A stretch of DNA of 64,000 nucleotides from Liolophura sinensis. Taxonomy: Eukaryota > Mollusca > Polyplacophora > Chitonida > Chitonidae. The notes under the pieces were generated by a model that was not told the origin of the DNA, made no database searches, and was given only the letters and a program-made list of their open reading frames with translations. The translations under genes were made by a program, and so were the position numbers. The stretch's first letter is position 1. The number at the start of each line of letters is the position of its first letter. This document shows, piece by piece, positions 25,828 through 35,984 of the stretch. The stretch covers positions 20,411,704 to 20,475,703 of the forward strand of contig NC_088304.1 of assembly GCF_032854445.1 (NCBI RefSeq), written 5' to 3'.

Positions 25828-26098
25828 TGATTTGTTTATTTATTTATTTGATTGGTGTTTTACGCCGTACCCAAGAATATTTCACTTATACGACGGCGGC
25901 CAGCATTATGGTGGGAGGAAACCGGGCAGAGCCCGGGGGAAACCCACGACCATCCGCAGGTTGCTGCAGACCTTCCCACTTACGGCCGGAGAGGAAGCCA
26001 GCATGAGCTGGACTTGAACTCGCAGCGACCGCATTGGTGAGAGGCTTCTGGGTCATTACGCTGCGCTAGCGTGCTAACCGACTGAGCCACGGAGGCCC
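25828..26098 (-). mobile_element. Full-length tRNA-derived SINE (family 1)
   Basis: On the minus strand it starts GGGGCCTCCGTGGCTCAGTC with an RNA polymerase III A box (TGGCTCAGTCGG), and a B-box-like GAGTTCAAGTCCA follows. The body reads GGTCGTGGGTTTCCCCCGGG, TTTCCTCCCACCATAATG and CGTCGTATAAGTGAAATATT, and ends TACGGCGTAAAACACC with an (AAAT)n tail. It is flanked by a perfect 12-bp target-site duplication CTACACAGCATG at 25816-25827 and 26099-26110. The empty site survives in copy C at about 21119-21129. SINEs of this type need a partner LINE for mobility, and none is visible here. Confidence 0.93.
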
Positions 26099-26305
26099 CT
26101 ACACAGCATGAATAAATCTAGATCACTAACGCCTAATAACTTGTAGTTAACTGCATTGTTTAACCTAATGCTGTTTCGGTCATGATGTTAGCGGCGTGAA
26201 GAAGTAATTCTACATGTATACGAAATGAAGAGACATGTGTGATTGCTTGTTTTGGATTACACTTGTGTGGAACGGAATTTCTGAAATTCACCGTCCATGG
26301 TTGGA

Positions 26306-26564
26306 TTTAATTTGATTGGTGTTTTACGCCGTACTCAAGAATATTTCACTTATACGACGGCGACCAGCATTATGGTGGGAGGAAACCGGGCAGAGCCCGG
26401 GGGAAACCCACGACCATACGCAGGTTGCTGCAGACCTTCCCATTTACGGCCGGAGAGGAAGTCAGCATGAGCTGGACTTGAACTCACAGCGACCGCATTG
26501 GTGAGAGACTCCTGGTTCATTGTGCTGCGCTAGCGCGCTAACCAGCTGAGCCACGGAGGCCCCT
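26306..26564 (-). mobile_element. Full-length tRNA-derived SINE (family 1), second copy
   Basis: Same structure as the copy at 25828-26098. The minus-strand head is GGGGCCTCCGTGGCTCAGCT, the body is complete, and the left side ends CACCAATCAAATTAAAT with a short tail. A perfect 10-bp target-site duplication CATGGTTGGA is at 26296-26305 and 26565-26574. Copy C lacks it at about 21540-21560. Confidence 0.93.
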
Positions 26565-27379
26565 CATGGTTGGAACTGAATCAACACTTTCAAACGTGAA
26601 TCTATGTGGTGTTTGAAATCTGGCTAAAATCCTATTGATATCTTCCAAGATATTCATAGACCCCGGAACATGACTAGTCTAAACTTATCTACATAATATA
26701 TGTATAATCAGAAATTCCACAGCCAAGAGTGGCTATTGCATGTCAACACGATGATTACAATAAATGAAAATGCTTAGAAACATTTACAATAGAAGTCTTA
26801 TGGAGCACAGGATTTAAGCACATATCTCAGTTTGCTCAAAATAAGACCCGGCCATGGCAGCATAACAAATGAGAATTCTGCACTCTGTTCTCTTCTGATG
26901 AGAAGATCGCAAAATCATCACACTGACCAAACCAGGATAATGTATCCTGCTGTTACCTTCTTCACGATCCACCCCAAAAATTAAAAACTTACTTTTTGAA
27001 TGACAACGTTTGTCTTGTTCTGAGGAATTTTATCAATAAACAATGTGTGTTGAGTTCTACAATGCAGATACAGTTACACATTGTAGAAATTTCGTGAAAG
27101 CCGGCAATCTACCAGTGGGTTTGTAGCAATGCTCTATGATTGATTGGGTTCATGTACTTGCTGGTCAAAAAGTGCAGTTGAGAAATGTGTCTTCTGCTCC
27201 TATGGTGTCAAAGCGTGACCTTTGTACAAATAAAGACACTGATTCTTTTCCAAAGAATAATTATGTTCTGGTTGGTTTTCATGACCTTGAGATATAGTTC
27301 ATTTTCTCTATTTGTCGAAATGAAAATGTCTAAAAGCGCCAAGAATATACATAAAAAACGAAACCTCTTTATATAGATA

Positions 27380-27880
27380 GTTGTCGTGTGTTCACAATAC
27401 ACACTGCAGATTTCAGGGGAAACGCGAAACAATGTTGGTGTCCTGACAATATGCACGCAACCCAAATACAAAAAAGAATTACCAACATAAAAAACTTTTT
27501 TAAAGATAAAAGATAAACTGTTGCATAATTTTGCTGAAGTGATGACATTTTTGACTTGTCCAGCAAATTTCAATCATTCTTCTACTCAGACTATTATAGC
27601 CTCACTGCTTTCCTCGTGCTGGGCTCATGTTTACAATATATACTGCAGATTTAAGGTAAGACACGAGACAATCTTGATGTCGCCTAAAAATGATTGTAAC
27701 CCGAATACGAAAAAAAAAAAAAAAAAAAACCAACATAAAAGCTTCTCTCACTAAAAGTTAAACTTTTACATAATTCATGTATTACCGAATGACCAAGTCG
27801 GATTGGAGATGAAGTAATCGTCATTTTTGACCTGTCATGGAAATTTCACTAGTTCCTCTACGGCTCAGATTAATATAACC
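27380..27880 (+). repeat. Tandem duplication of a roughly 240-bp segment inside copy D
   Basis: Both halves carry TTTACAATA.A.ACTGCAGATTT or CACAATACACACTGCAGATTT, then ACAA(T)..TTG.TGTC.TGA/CTAAAA, CCAACATAAAA and TGACATTTTTGAC(T/C)TGTC..G(C/G)AAATTTCA, and end near CTCACTGC/CTCACTACC. Copy C has the segment once (about 22370-22590). Confidence 0.65.
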
Positions 27881-27957
27881 TCACTACCTGCCTTGTGCTC
27901 TTGTAAAATGTATCAGTGCTATATTAAGGTCGTCCTTATACGTTCTTTACAACCACC

Positions 27958-28714
27958 TGTTACAACCCAAACTATCTGTATTATAAAGAGATGGCTTGTT
28001 CGAAATACACGACAGTTTAGCCACACAAAAAAGTAACGAAAACCAGCAGATTTTATTTTTCAACAATTTATTAGGTTAACAAGAACAGATAACAAGAGTT
28101 ATACAAATACTAAAGTACTTAAGTTCAACAAGAAAGGATAGCAGTATCTATACAAATACTAAAGTACTTACATGTACGAGGGTGTCAAGTCCAAACGGAC
28201 GCATATATTCCACAATGCTGAAAACCATACAGGCATAAATGCACAGAGGCAATATTCATAAGAGGGAAAATTCACAGTATGACTGAGTGTATGACGAAAT
28301 ATACACAAAATTCCACAGACAGGGTCCGTGTACTGTAAGCTCTATGTACACAAGTAAATATACAAGTTCAGACTGAACAAGTGCTCATTGGAGATAGGAT
28401 ATAACAAAGCTAGAGGCTATAAAGACACCAAAACGCAGCACAGAAGGCCTACTAAAATAACACACAGCGATAGCATCCAAAACTCTAAATAATTCTCCTT
28501 TCTCCCATTTTGACCTGCTTTCATAGCTCTTATATAGACTGGTGGAATTTTCTAGAATAAGAAAATTCTTGAACACTTGTTGTAAACAAACAGACCCCGA
28601 ACTGAGCGTATTTTGGAACATTCTAAGGTAGATGCAGACAGCAGGCCCTGAACTCAGCATATGTGAACAGTGGCAAGCTAAATTTAGAAGCTGGCGGCAG
28701 TTGGTCACATAACA
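27958..28714 (+). mobile_element. Solo-LTR-like insertion (TGTTA...TAACA), 757 bp
   Basis: Inside copy D, AACCACC is interrupted by sequence starting TGTTACAACCC and ending GGTCACATAACA, after which CGCCTTTCCTTTGTGC resumes. Copy C reads AACCACCTTTCCTTTGTGC without a break (22655-22673). The termini are the short inverted TG...CA type of retroviral-like LTRs, with a 4-bp flanking duplication CACC/CGCC (one change). No gag, pol or primer-binding site is present, so a solo LTR left by recombination is the simplest reading. A non-autonomous DNA element is the alternative. A 22-bp direct repeat (TATACAAATACTAAAGTACT..) occurs twice inside, near 28100 and 28150. A second 81-bp piece of the element is at 3998-4078. 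Confidence 0.65.
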
Positions 28715-29329
28715 CGCCTTTCCTTTGTGCTTTCCCTTCTACATGTTGACGCCATTGTGCTCCAGCCCACTCAACAAATATCTTGATATTCTTTCTGGAC
28801 GGTCAACATGTTTTTACACAGCCGAATAGAGATTTCTCGACCGCGCGTGTTCTATATTATTACCTTGTTTTAGAAGAACAAAGAGTGATTCGCTAAAAAA
28901 TTGAGGTGATTTTAGATAATGAGGGCATTACATTATCATCTTGCGTCGGAAACCTCAATTATTCTGTTTCGCAAGAAAAATTTTGATGATTGGTGAATCT
29001 TGGGATCAACGTGGTATAGTCGCTATCCTTGCATTGGACGACCAATGAATATTTACTTCTACTTTTTTAAACTTTGCTCCAAAAAATAGGGGATACATTG
29101 GAACGTATTGATAATGTGCTTCTTAGAAACCAGTCACAGAAAATTGAACAGCCTTTAATTACCCTTAATAAAGATGTTCTTCATGCATAGTTTTTAACAA
29201 CTGGTGCATTTCTTAAAACGTTTTATACCCTGCAATCAGAGCTAATATGACTGATGATACTTGCTTTTTCTAGCAGGCAAGTACAAAAAAAAATCGGAGC
29301 CAAACTTAATTTCTGTTCCAAACGTTTTT

Positions 29330-29945
29330 TCTTTAGCATTATAAGCCGTGTGGTCTGAATGCTAATTTTTGTATTCTTTATTAATACAGAGAAATGATGG
29401 ATCATACGATTCACAGAAATGAAGCGGTGGAGAATAATTTCAAATTTAGTGTAAGTGACACATATCTTGAAGGTATATTTGGTTGATGTAGAACGGATTC
29501 TGTCATTACAAGATCAAATTATACATGTAACCGATGGCGTCACTTATATCCCAGCTTTGATTTGTTCAGCTAATTCCAAGCTGTCTTTTTAGGGGACCTC
29601 ATTTCAATGAGCAAATCATAGGGACAATAAAACTTAATCGTCCACGTCCGGCGGATAGGGACGGGATTTAATTTCCGGTGACAAGTCAGGGATTTTTTTT
29701 GTAATATACGCATTTTTGGGCATTTGTATGAATGGGGCTATAGTAAAAGGACAAACCTTTTGTATGATCTGGTGCTGAGAAACTATGGCGAGGCGTCAAC
29801 AGTTCACGAGAGTTCGAAGCTCACTGGATCAGATATCCCGTTATTACTAGAATTTACCGTTGTCATTCTGAAGTGGAAATCACTTCTGGATACCACGCTG
29901 TCACATAAACATGTCCTGAGGAAACAAGTACGATACATGTGCAGC
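29330..29945 (+). repeat. Segmental repeat copy (matches 7.82-8.37 and 13.33-13.74 kb)
   Basis: The words ATAAGCCGTGTG, TATTAATACAGAGAAATGAT, AGCTAATTCCAAGCTG, GGGACAATAAAACTTAATCG, TTTAATTTCCGGTG and TTGTCATTCTGAAGTGGAAA follow the order of the other two copies. Confidence 0.7.
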
Positions 29946-31506
29946 TCGATTTCGGAGCATGAATTGTATGGTGAGCATCGATTAAGCACAGATTAAGCAG
30001 GAAAGTACTATCAAGTACCAAAAGAAGTACTCATTAATTACATTGACCGATCCGTTTAAACGTTTGAAGTTTTCTGCATTACACGGATTTAAAAATGTCA
30101 AATTAGTGGAACAGAGACTGAACACAACGACAGGAATCCAAGAGTCCTGGCAGAAAAAAAAATCGTACTTGTAGATACAGAAACTTCTATATTTTCGTCC
30201 TCCTTAGATAGTAATTGGGTGGGCATGGTGGGCATAGTGCAGCACAATGTTGAATCTATCTTGTAGCAAACAAGGGTTGTGTTTGAGAATTCGTGTCACC
30301 GATCAAGAGAAACAAGTATGTTTTCAACTGGATATGCTTGGGTTTGTGTATGTGTGTCACTGATCATGAGACACTTGATGTGCTTGATATACTGTAGTTG
30401 CTGATTAGGAGAGGCTTTGTCTTATACATAATAATATCAGATGCCGCCAGTCACAGTGGGATGGGTTGTTTATCTACATATGCAGTACATACCATGTCCG
30501 ACCACGTGCTTAGGGCCGAGACCAATTTATCCACACCGCGTCGCTCTGGGAGATCTGGGTTATTCCTCACTGTTATGACCGTGTCGTTTAACGGACTCGG
30601 TTCACTTAGTCGTAAATCGACAGACAGACACACTAAGGTTTTAACAAAACCAGGGCAAATGTAACTATAAACGTTCATTTGAAAGGTTTAAGAGTTCTGT
30701 AATTATCTGCGTTCCTTTTTGAAGCCCAGTTGGCTAATACTGTGGGATATGACTACATGTACCTAGCCAACAGTTTACCAGGTTGATTGATGTTTTCAAC
30801 AGAATGGCGTTGTTGTAATATTGCACCTATAACGCAGGCGCTTGCGTCAAATAACTTTTGTCTGTTTCATATCTGGAAGGTACAATTTTATGTAACGTAC
30901 GTGTATGACAGATGATACCTTATATTTGTTTAAATTTCAGATGTTTTTATCTGCACCGTAAAAGTTCGCGTGTTCGTATATGAAGGTTTAGGGTTTGTTT
31001 ATGTACTTACTGGATAGTTGTTTAACGATTTGTCACCTATGCGATGACACTTATGCAGTTTAATGGCTGGAGGAGGCCAGTGTACCGATCTTTGGCAACT
31101 TACTTCCTCACATGTGACGTATAAATATGAACACCCTGTTGGTGGCAAATGAGGGTCTTCAACGAAGGGCAAAGGGCCACAAAAGCGTCGTCAACCGTCT
31201 AATATCACCAAGGTTCAACAAAATCCAGAAATTCCCTGTCTAAATCGGGGCTGACATCGGCATCACCTATGTCTAGACAATTGAAAAGCATCCACGTTAC
31301 ATGTAACCTGTCGGCTACTGCTCACTCCCTTATTCAATTGAATGACATAAGGAAACTACGTCAACAACAACTTAACCTGAGTGCAACATTCCCTGGTTAT
31401 GCTAATTATGAATAACAAAACATTTTGACCCGTTCACCCGTATGGTTGTACCATACATGTAAGTCCTAATGCCAGTTCAGATTAAACGGTATTCATTCAC
31501 CAACCA
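29946..31506. other. Non-coding stretch, no gene seen
   Basis: A pair of opposite-strand ORFs at 30.4-30.68 kb shadow one another and have no motifs. Nothing else is recognised. Confidence 0.4.
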
Positions 31507-31519
31507 ATCCAACAACAAG

Positions 31520-31646
31520 CTATGGTCGTGGGTTTTCCCCGGACCCTGCCCGGTTTCCTCCCACCACATTGCTGGCCGCCGTCGTATAAGTGAAATATTT
31601 TTGAGTACGGCGTAAAACACCAATGAAATAAATAAATAAATAAGTA
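31520..31646 (+). mobile_element. 5'-truncated SINE (family 1)
   Basis: It begins in the body (TGGTCGTGGGTTTTCCCCGG), runs through TTTCCTCCCACCA, CGTCGTATAAGTGAAATATT and TACGGCGTAAAACACC, and ends in (AAAT)n. Flanks AACAACAAG(C)TATG at 31511 and AACAACAAG(G)TATG at 31647 are a 14-bp target-site duplication with one mismatch, so the truncation happened at insertion. Confidence 0.9.
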
Positions 31647-31659
31647 AACAACAAGGTAT

Positions 31660-34270
31660 GTTCGCTTCACTTCATGTACATGTACCTTGTTATGAAGGAA
31701 GTGATGCTGTTTGACCTAAAGTATTATGCACTACGGGTTATATGCTAGCAATATTCCTTTCAGCGTTGGATTGAGCGTTTATCATCTGGCGAGGGAAATA
31801 TGGAAGACGACATCTTGAAGTTTGTTCATGCACGGGAGAAGGCGTCCAAGGGAGATAACTGACAGAGACTCAGCACGTACAATGGTATGAATGGCGACAT
31901 TCGGTTGTTTAGGAAAATATGACCCGCTGTTGCGGTATGATCTGAATTTAGGGCAACATAAACGATATGTATAACATTGAATTTGAATGGATGAAAAATG
32001 AAGCAGAGACAATGTGAAGCACTGTAGAAGTTTATTTATTTTCCACTTGGATATTTCATAACAAGTATCCGTATTTTCAACAATATTACCCAAAATGTTA
32101 TAATTGAAGAAGTGAAAAATAAACGTTTACAGTTGATTCCACAGTGTATATCTGAGAATAGATAAAAACGACGAATAAAATGACGTTTTACAGTTAATCT
32201 TTTAGATGATCAGCATTCCAACCCAGGCATAAGTATGTAGTGCATTTCACACTGTCTGAAATGCAGAAAACAGTTTCAATACGTCCAGCAAAATGGATGT
32301 ATAGCCACATGAGTTCTCGTCTTCAAAATTAATTATTCACAGTTTAAACATCAACATGGTAATATGAATCAGGCCAACTGTTTAGATAAACCAATCCATA
32401 TGCAAATATTTATGCACCACAAGAAATGTTTAAAATACTGGGATTTCTTTTTGGCAAAAATACACATGTCTGGGTGCATAATTGCAGTTGTAAAGCACTG
32501 ACAGCTATGCTTTGAGTGTACATTTCCATAAATCCGAAAATAATAATACAAATAACGGTATAATATCCATAAAAAGGATAACATGTTTAGCAGACCGCTT
32601 TGACACGCCTGCAGGTAAAACTTGGAAACGAACGTATGATAAATCGATACATGGAAGGCTTGAAATCACAATTCACAGAGAGGTATTGTAGACACCTGAT
32701 AATTATGTATACAGCTATCCTTAACCTTTTATTGGAAACGCGTCTATATGACGAATTGATTTACTAATAATTCATTAAGAGGGTGCTGGGATCGTCATCC
32801 TATTGCGACCTTATCCTAGCCTCACTGTCATGTCAAAGCCGCCTGATTATCAACAGCCAACCAGGCTAATCTTCTGACTCAAGTGAGAATTGACCTCATG
32901 GTGTTTGGGGTCAACGGTGCTGGCATCGGTTTAGGAAGATATATTGGCTTGATTTCAGAGCAACTACACGCTCTAGAAAAGCGGAGTCAAATTGGATAGA
33001 GGGAGATTCTACACAGAATGCCAGTTAACGTAATCTTTACAAATTGTAAAGGTTGGGTGCACGTGACTTCAGAAACCTAAATGATAACTGGTGATTGCAA
33101 ACGTTCCGTTTTCATGCCAATGACATAAGTTAACAACAAAAAAGAAAAAAAGAAAAAAAAAAAAAAACAGTAAAACGTTCAACACTGTTACTTTTCATTT
33201 TACCACGGTATTCTACGTGTAATTACAGGGAAATGGAATACTTTTTTGTTTTTTCGCCAGCACTACAGAGTTTTCCCGTCGGAAGCGAATCGTGCTCTCT
33301 ATAACAATACAGATGTAGGGCCACATTTTCTGTTCTTCCCCCAATAATTAATTTAACAACATTCATAGTCAGTGATTTGGATCACTAAACGTCGGGCTGG
33401 CTTCTAAATGCTGAAAATAAATTTTACATTTAAAGCCATCTTACTACTAAGACGTAGACTGAAAAGCTTATGTGTACTCATATTTGTTAGGGCATGTAAA
33501 ATATGAAGTACTAATGAATAATATGATGTTTTTTTCATATAGTGTACTAGCTGTGTAGATTTCTGTTTGTCTTCATACAGATAAGATGATGACAATGTTA
33601 TTTAACTTGTAAAGAAATCGATGCAATATTGATAATAGTTTACGAATACGAAAGTCGATTGTTAGACAATTATACAAAGTAATTATGTAGAATCTCTCTT
33701 TGGGAAGCCTTGCTCGTCGATTGCTATAAACTTGCAATTGTTCTTCTTGCAGATTTTATATTGTTACCTTGAATTCTCGGGTATTTCTATGCATTTACAG
33801 GTTGACTGATTCAGGAAATCTGATTGTGTTGTTGCATTATGGTTTGTTAGAATTTCATTCATAATTTGTACCAGGATAGGAGCAATTGGCAAATGTCTTC
33901 ATCGCCGTATTGTACGATGCAGCATTACACGTTGTGAAATCACTTCAGAACAAATCGATAGCGCAATCAAACCAGATGATTAGAAAGCGGCGATACGAAG
34001 GCAAGATAGACAGATCTATAAGCTTTAATAACACAACTGTACTAAAAACTGTTGTGACATCAAGGTGGTAAAGGCATGAATACTCGTACTGGTTAGTGTA
34101 ATAGCTGTTTCATAAGGTCAACCGTGCGTTATATAAACACTCATACATTCTTATGGAGAACAGTACGAAGCATGTCCCTACAAATGATTGTCACATTTCT
34201 AAGCGTGCAATGGCGGATGTACGCAATCTTTCACTGAAGAGGGAGACAGCGGGTGAATGAATGAGGTGTT
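31660..34270. other. Non-coding AT-rich stretch
   Basis: It includes a purine-rich A run at 33140-33166. Minus-strand ORFs near 31.8-32.1 and 32.4-32.6 kb have no recognisable motif. Nothing else is seen. Confidence 0.4.
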
Positions 34271-34287
34271 ATCTTAAATTCATTGGG

Positions 34288-34350
34288 TGAGTGAGTGAGT
34301 GCTTGGGGTTTAACGTCGTACTCAACGATTTTTCAGTCATATGACGACGA
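34288..34350 (-). mobile_element. 63-bp SINE 3' end (family 2) with perfect target-site duplication
   Basis: On the minus strand it reads CGTCGTCATATGACTGAAAA, then GTTGAGTACGACGTTAAACC, CCAAGC and an (ACTC)n tail. The 12-bp duplication AAATTCATTGGG lies at 34276-34287 and 34351-34362. The element is therefore a severely 5'-truncated insertion, not a decayed full copy. Confidence 0.88.
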
Positions 34351-34402
34351 AAATTCATTGGGAGCACGTCGGATAAATGGATAGAACCTTATAGTATGAT
34401 TA

Positions 34403-34555
34403 AAGACCAACATGAAAGGCACTGAAAGTAAAACCAGAGCAGCGATGACAGTGGGATAACTGGCAAGTGGTCACACGCAATGGTGAAATACGGCCTCTTG
34501 TCAGTTTACCTAGAATTTTATTATAACTTTTGATGTAAATGGATAAATAGTAGCA
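34403..34555 (-). repeat. Dispersed repeat family A, copy
   Basis: The minus strand reads ...CATTTACATCAAAAGTTATA, GTAAACTGACAAGAGGCCGT, GTGACCACTTGCCAGTTATC, CCACTGTCATCGCTGCTCTG, GTTTTACTTTCAGTGC. It is one of the best-preserved members of the family. Confidence 0.6.
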
Positions 34556-35216
34556 ATGTAATATGTAATAAGGAGAGAAAGGATGGAGTATACGTTCTCG
34601 TCTTACATTCAATACATACTGAATGTAAAGCATATTACGGAGTAAGTTTTTAATTTTAATATTTAAAAGGATTATAATTTATCGATTTTAGGTTGCGAAG
34701 TCATGCCTACTTAATATATAAGCCTTAATATGTCATTTATAAGTTGTTACCTGTAAAAGTTTCTTAATTTTACGCAAATGTGTTTATACCATACTTAAGC
34801 AATAGCTCTCCAGATTTATTTAATCACAACAAAAAAAGTACTACATGTAGTTTGTATTGGATGAAAAAAAGTTTCCCGGAATACACTTCTGACATGGCAT
34901 GATCAGCTGCTCCCGAGGAAGTTCAGTAACAAAAAACGTACACGATATAGCCCTGAAGATTTCAGAAAAAATAGACCGTGACTGTACGGGCTTATTCAAT
35001 TATTCAGTCACTGTGTTTGCTTGTTCAGCGTTGCTGGAATGTGCGGGCTGTCACAGCCATGGATTGTTCTCTCACGAAGAAGGCCTTGGTTCTGGTCGCT
35101 TAAACAGCCTTGAATGACAAAGTCTGTCTTGAAAAGGCGATCGAATGTAGCTGTACATATGCCAGAACTTCGGTAAACGATAGCGTTTAGCGACTCACTG
35201 TGAGCAAGCTCATAAT

Positions 35217-35296
35217 TATTGACAGAACATTCTGTTATTGACAGAACCTTCTGTTATTGGCGGAACATTCTGTTTTTGACAGAACACATTGACAGA
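35217..35296 (+). repeat. Short tandem repeat, about 4 units of 19-20 bp
   Basis: The units read ATTGACAGAACATTCTGTT, ATTGACAGAACCTTCTGTT, ATTGGCGGAACATTCTGTTT and TTGACAGAACACATTGACAG. Each of the first three holds an ACAGAA..TTCTGT inverted repeat or a one-base variant. Function unknown. Confidence 0.8.
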
Positions 35297-35469
35297 CTGC
35301 TATTCACCAATTTCACTGATTTATATACTAATACTACCATTTAGAGATATTAGGAAACTAGCTTGAACAAGACTGGTAAGTCGAAATGAGATACGATGGT
35401 ACGACATAAAAGATATCAAAGTTCTTTAAAAGGTTGTATCAAATACTACAGTATTTGTACTACTAATAA

Positions 35470-35538
35470 TACTACAGCAGTGGCTTCTGGGCCACAGCGC
35501 CGCGCTGGCGTGCTAACCCTTCTCGGCCGCGGAGAACC
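35470..35538 (-). mobile_element. SINE (family 1) tRNA-like head only, degraded
   Basis: The plus-strand words GTGGCTTCTGGGCCACAGCG, CGCGCTGGCGTGCTAACC and CGGCCGCGGAGAACCC correspond to the head of family 1 on the minus strand (GAGGCTTCTGGGTCATTACG, CTGCGCTAGCGTGCTAACC, CCACGGAGGCCCC). Body and tail are absent, and the A box is degraded. Confidence 0.6.
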
Positions 35539-35984
35539 CGTAATTTAGTATATGTTGGCGTTGTAGAATGACTCCAGTTGGCTGTAATGCTGCCATCGCA
35601 TAAACATAAAAAATGGAAAAAATACAGTTAAAATTCAGTTTGAATACGACTTACTCAGATTGTTTAAAAAAAACTTTTTTCGAAATCAAAGAACTAATGA
35701 GCATTAAAAAAATCTATTTTATAACCCCAAAACAGTTGTTCTCCTTGCGTTTCCACTTACATTTTGTCAATGTTTTCTCTTGGTAACGGTTTCATCAGGG
35801 TTAGACGCATGCGAGATAGAATGGATGAGAAAATGTAACAGTATCCGATATGCAGGATGTATATCCTACAAAAGGCCAGGATTAATGAGATTCTCATATA
35901 AACAATATACTAAAATAAAATTATGTGGCGTCGTTCATGGGCAACGGTTCAAACTGTTGAGAAATGTTGAGAAAGACAAAGAAA
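35539..35984. other. Non-coding stretch before the minisatellite
   Basis: AT-rich, with no feature recognised. An ORF at 35780-36043 runs into the tandem repeat and is chance. Confidence 0.4.

Larger units (their letters stand above)
23231..29290 (+). repeat. Segmental duplication, copy D (with three later insertions)
   Basis: Co-linear with copy C. Its extra length is largely explained by two SINEs (25828-26098 and 26306-26564), a 757-bp TGTTA...TAACA insert (27958-28714) and a local duplication of a roughly 240-bp segment (27380-27620 and 27620-27880). Both begin near a CAGTAATCGCAAGGGCAT word. No ORF is conserved between the two copies, apart from similar small ORFs at 22141 and 27185 that diverge at their ends, so I do not call them genes. 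Confidence 0.75.

Noticed and set aside
26020-26098. tRNA gene on the minus strand
   Set aside because: A and B boxes are present but spaced too far apart by an inserted segment, and the sequence is the head of a SINE with target-site duplications.
34276-34362. Regulatory direct repeat AAATTCATTGGG
   Set aside because: Explained as the target-site duplication of a truncated SINE.
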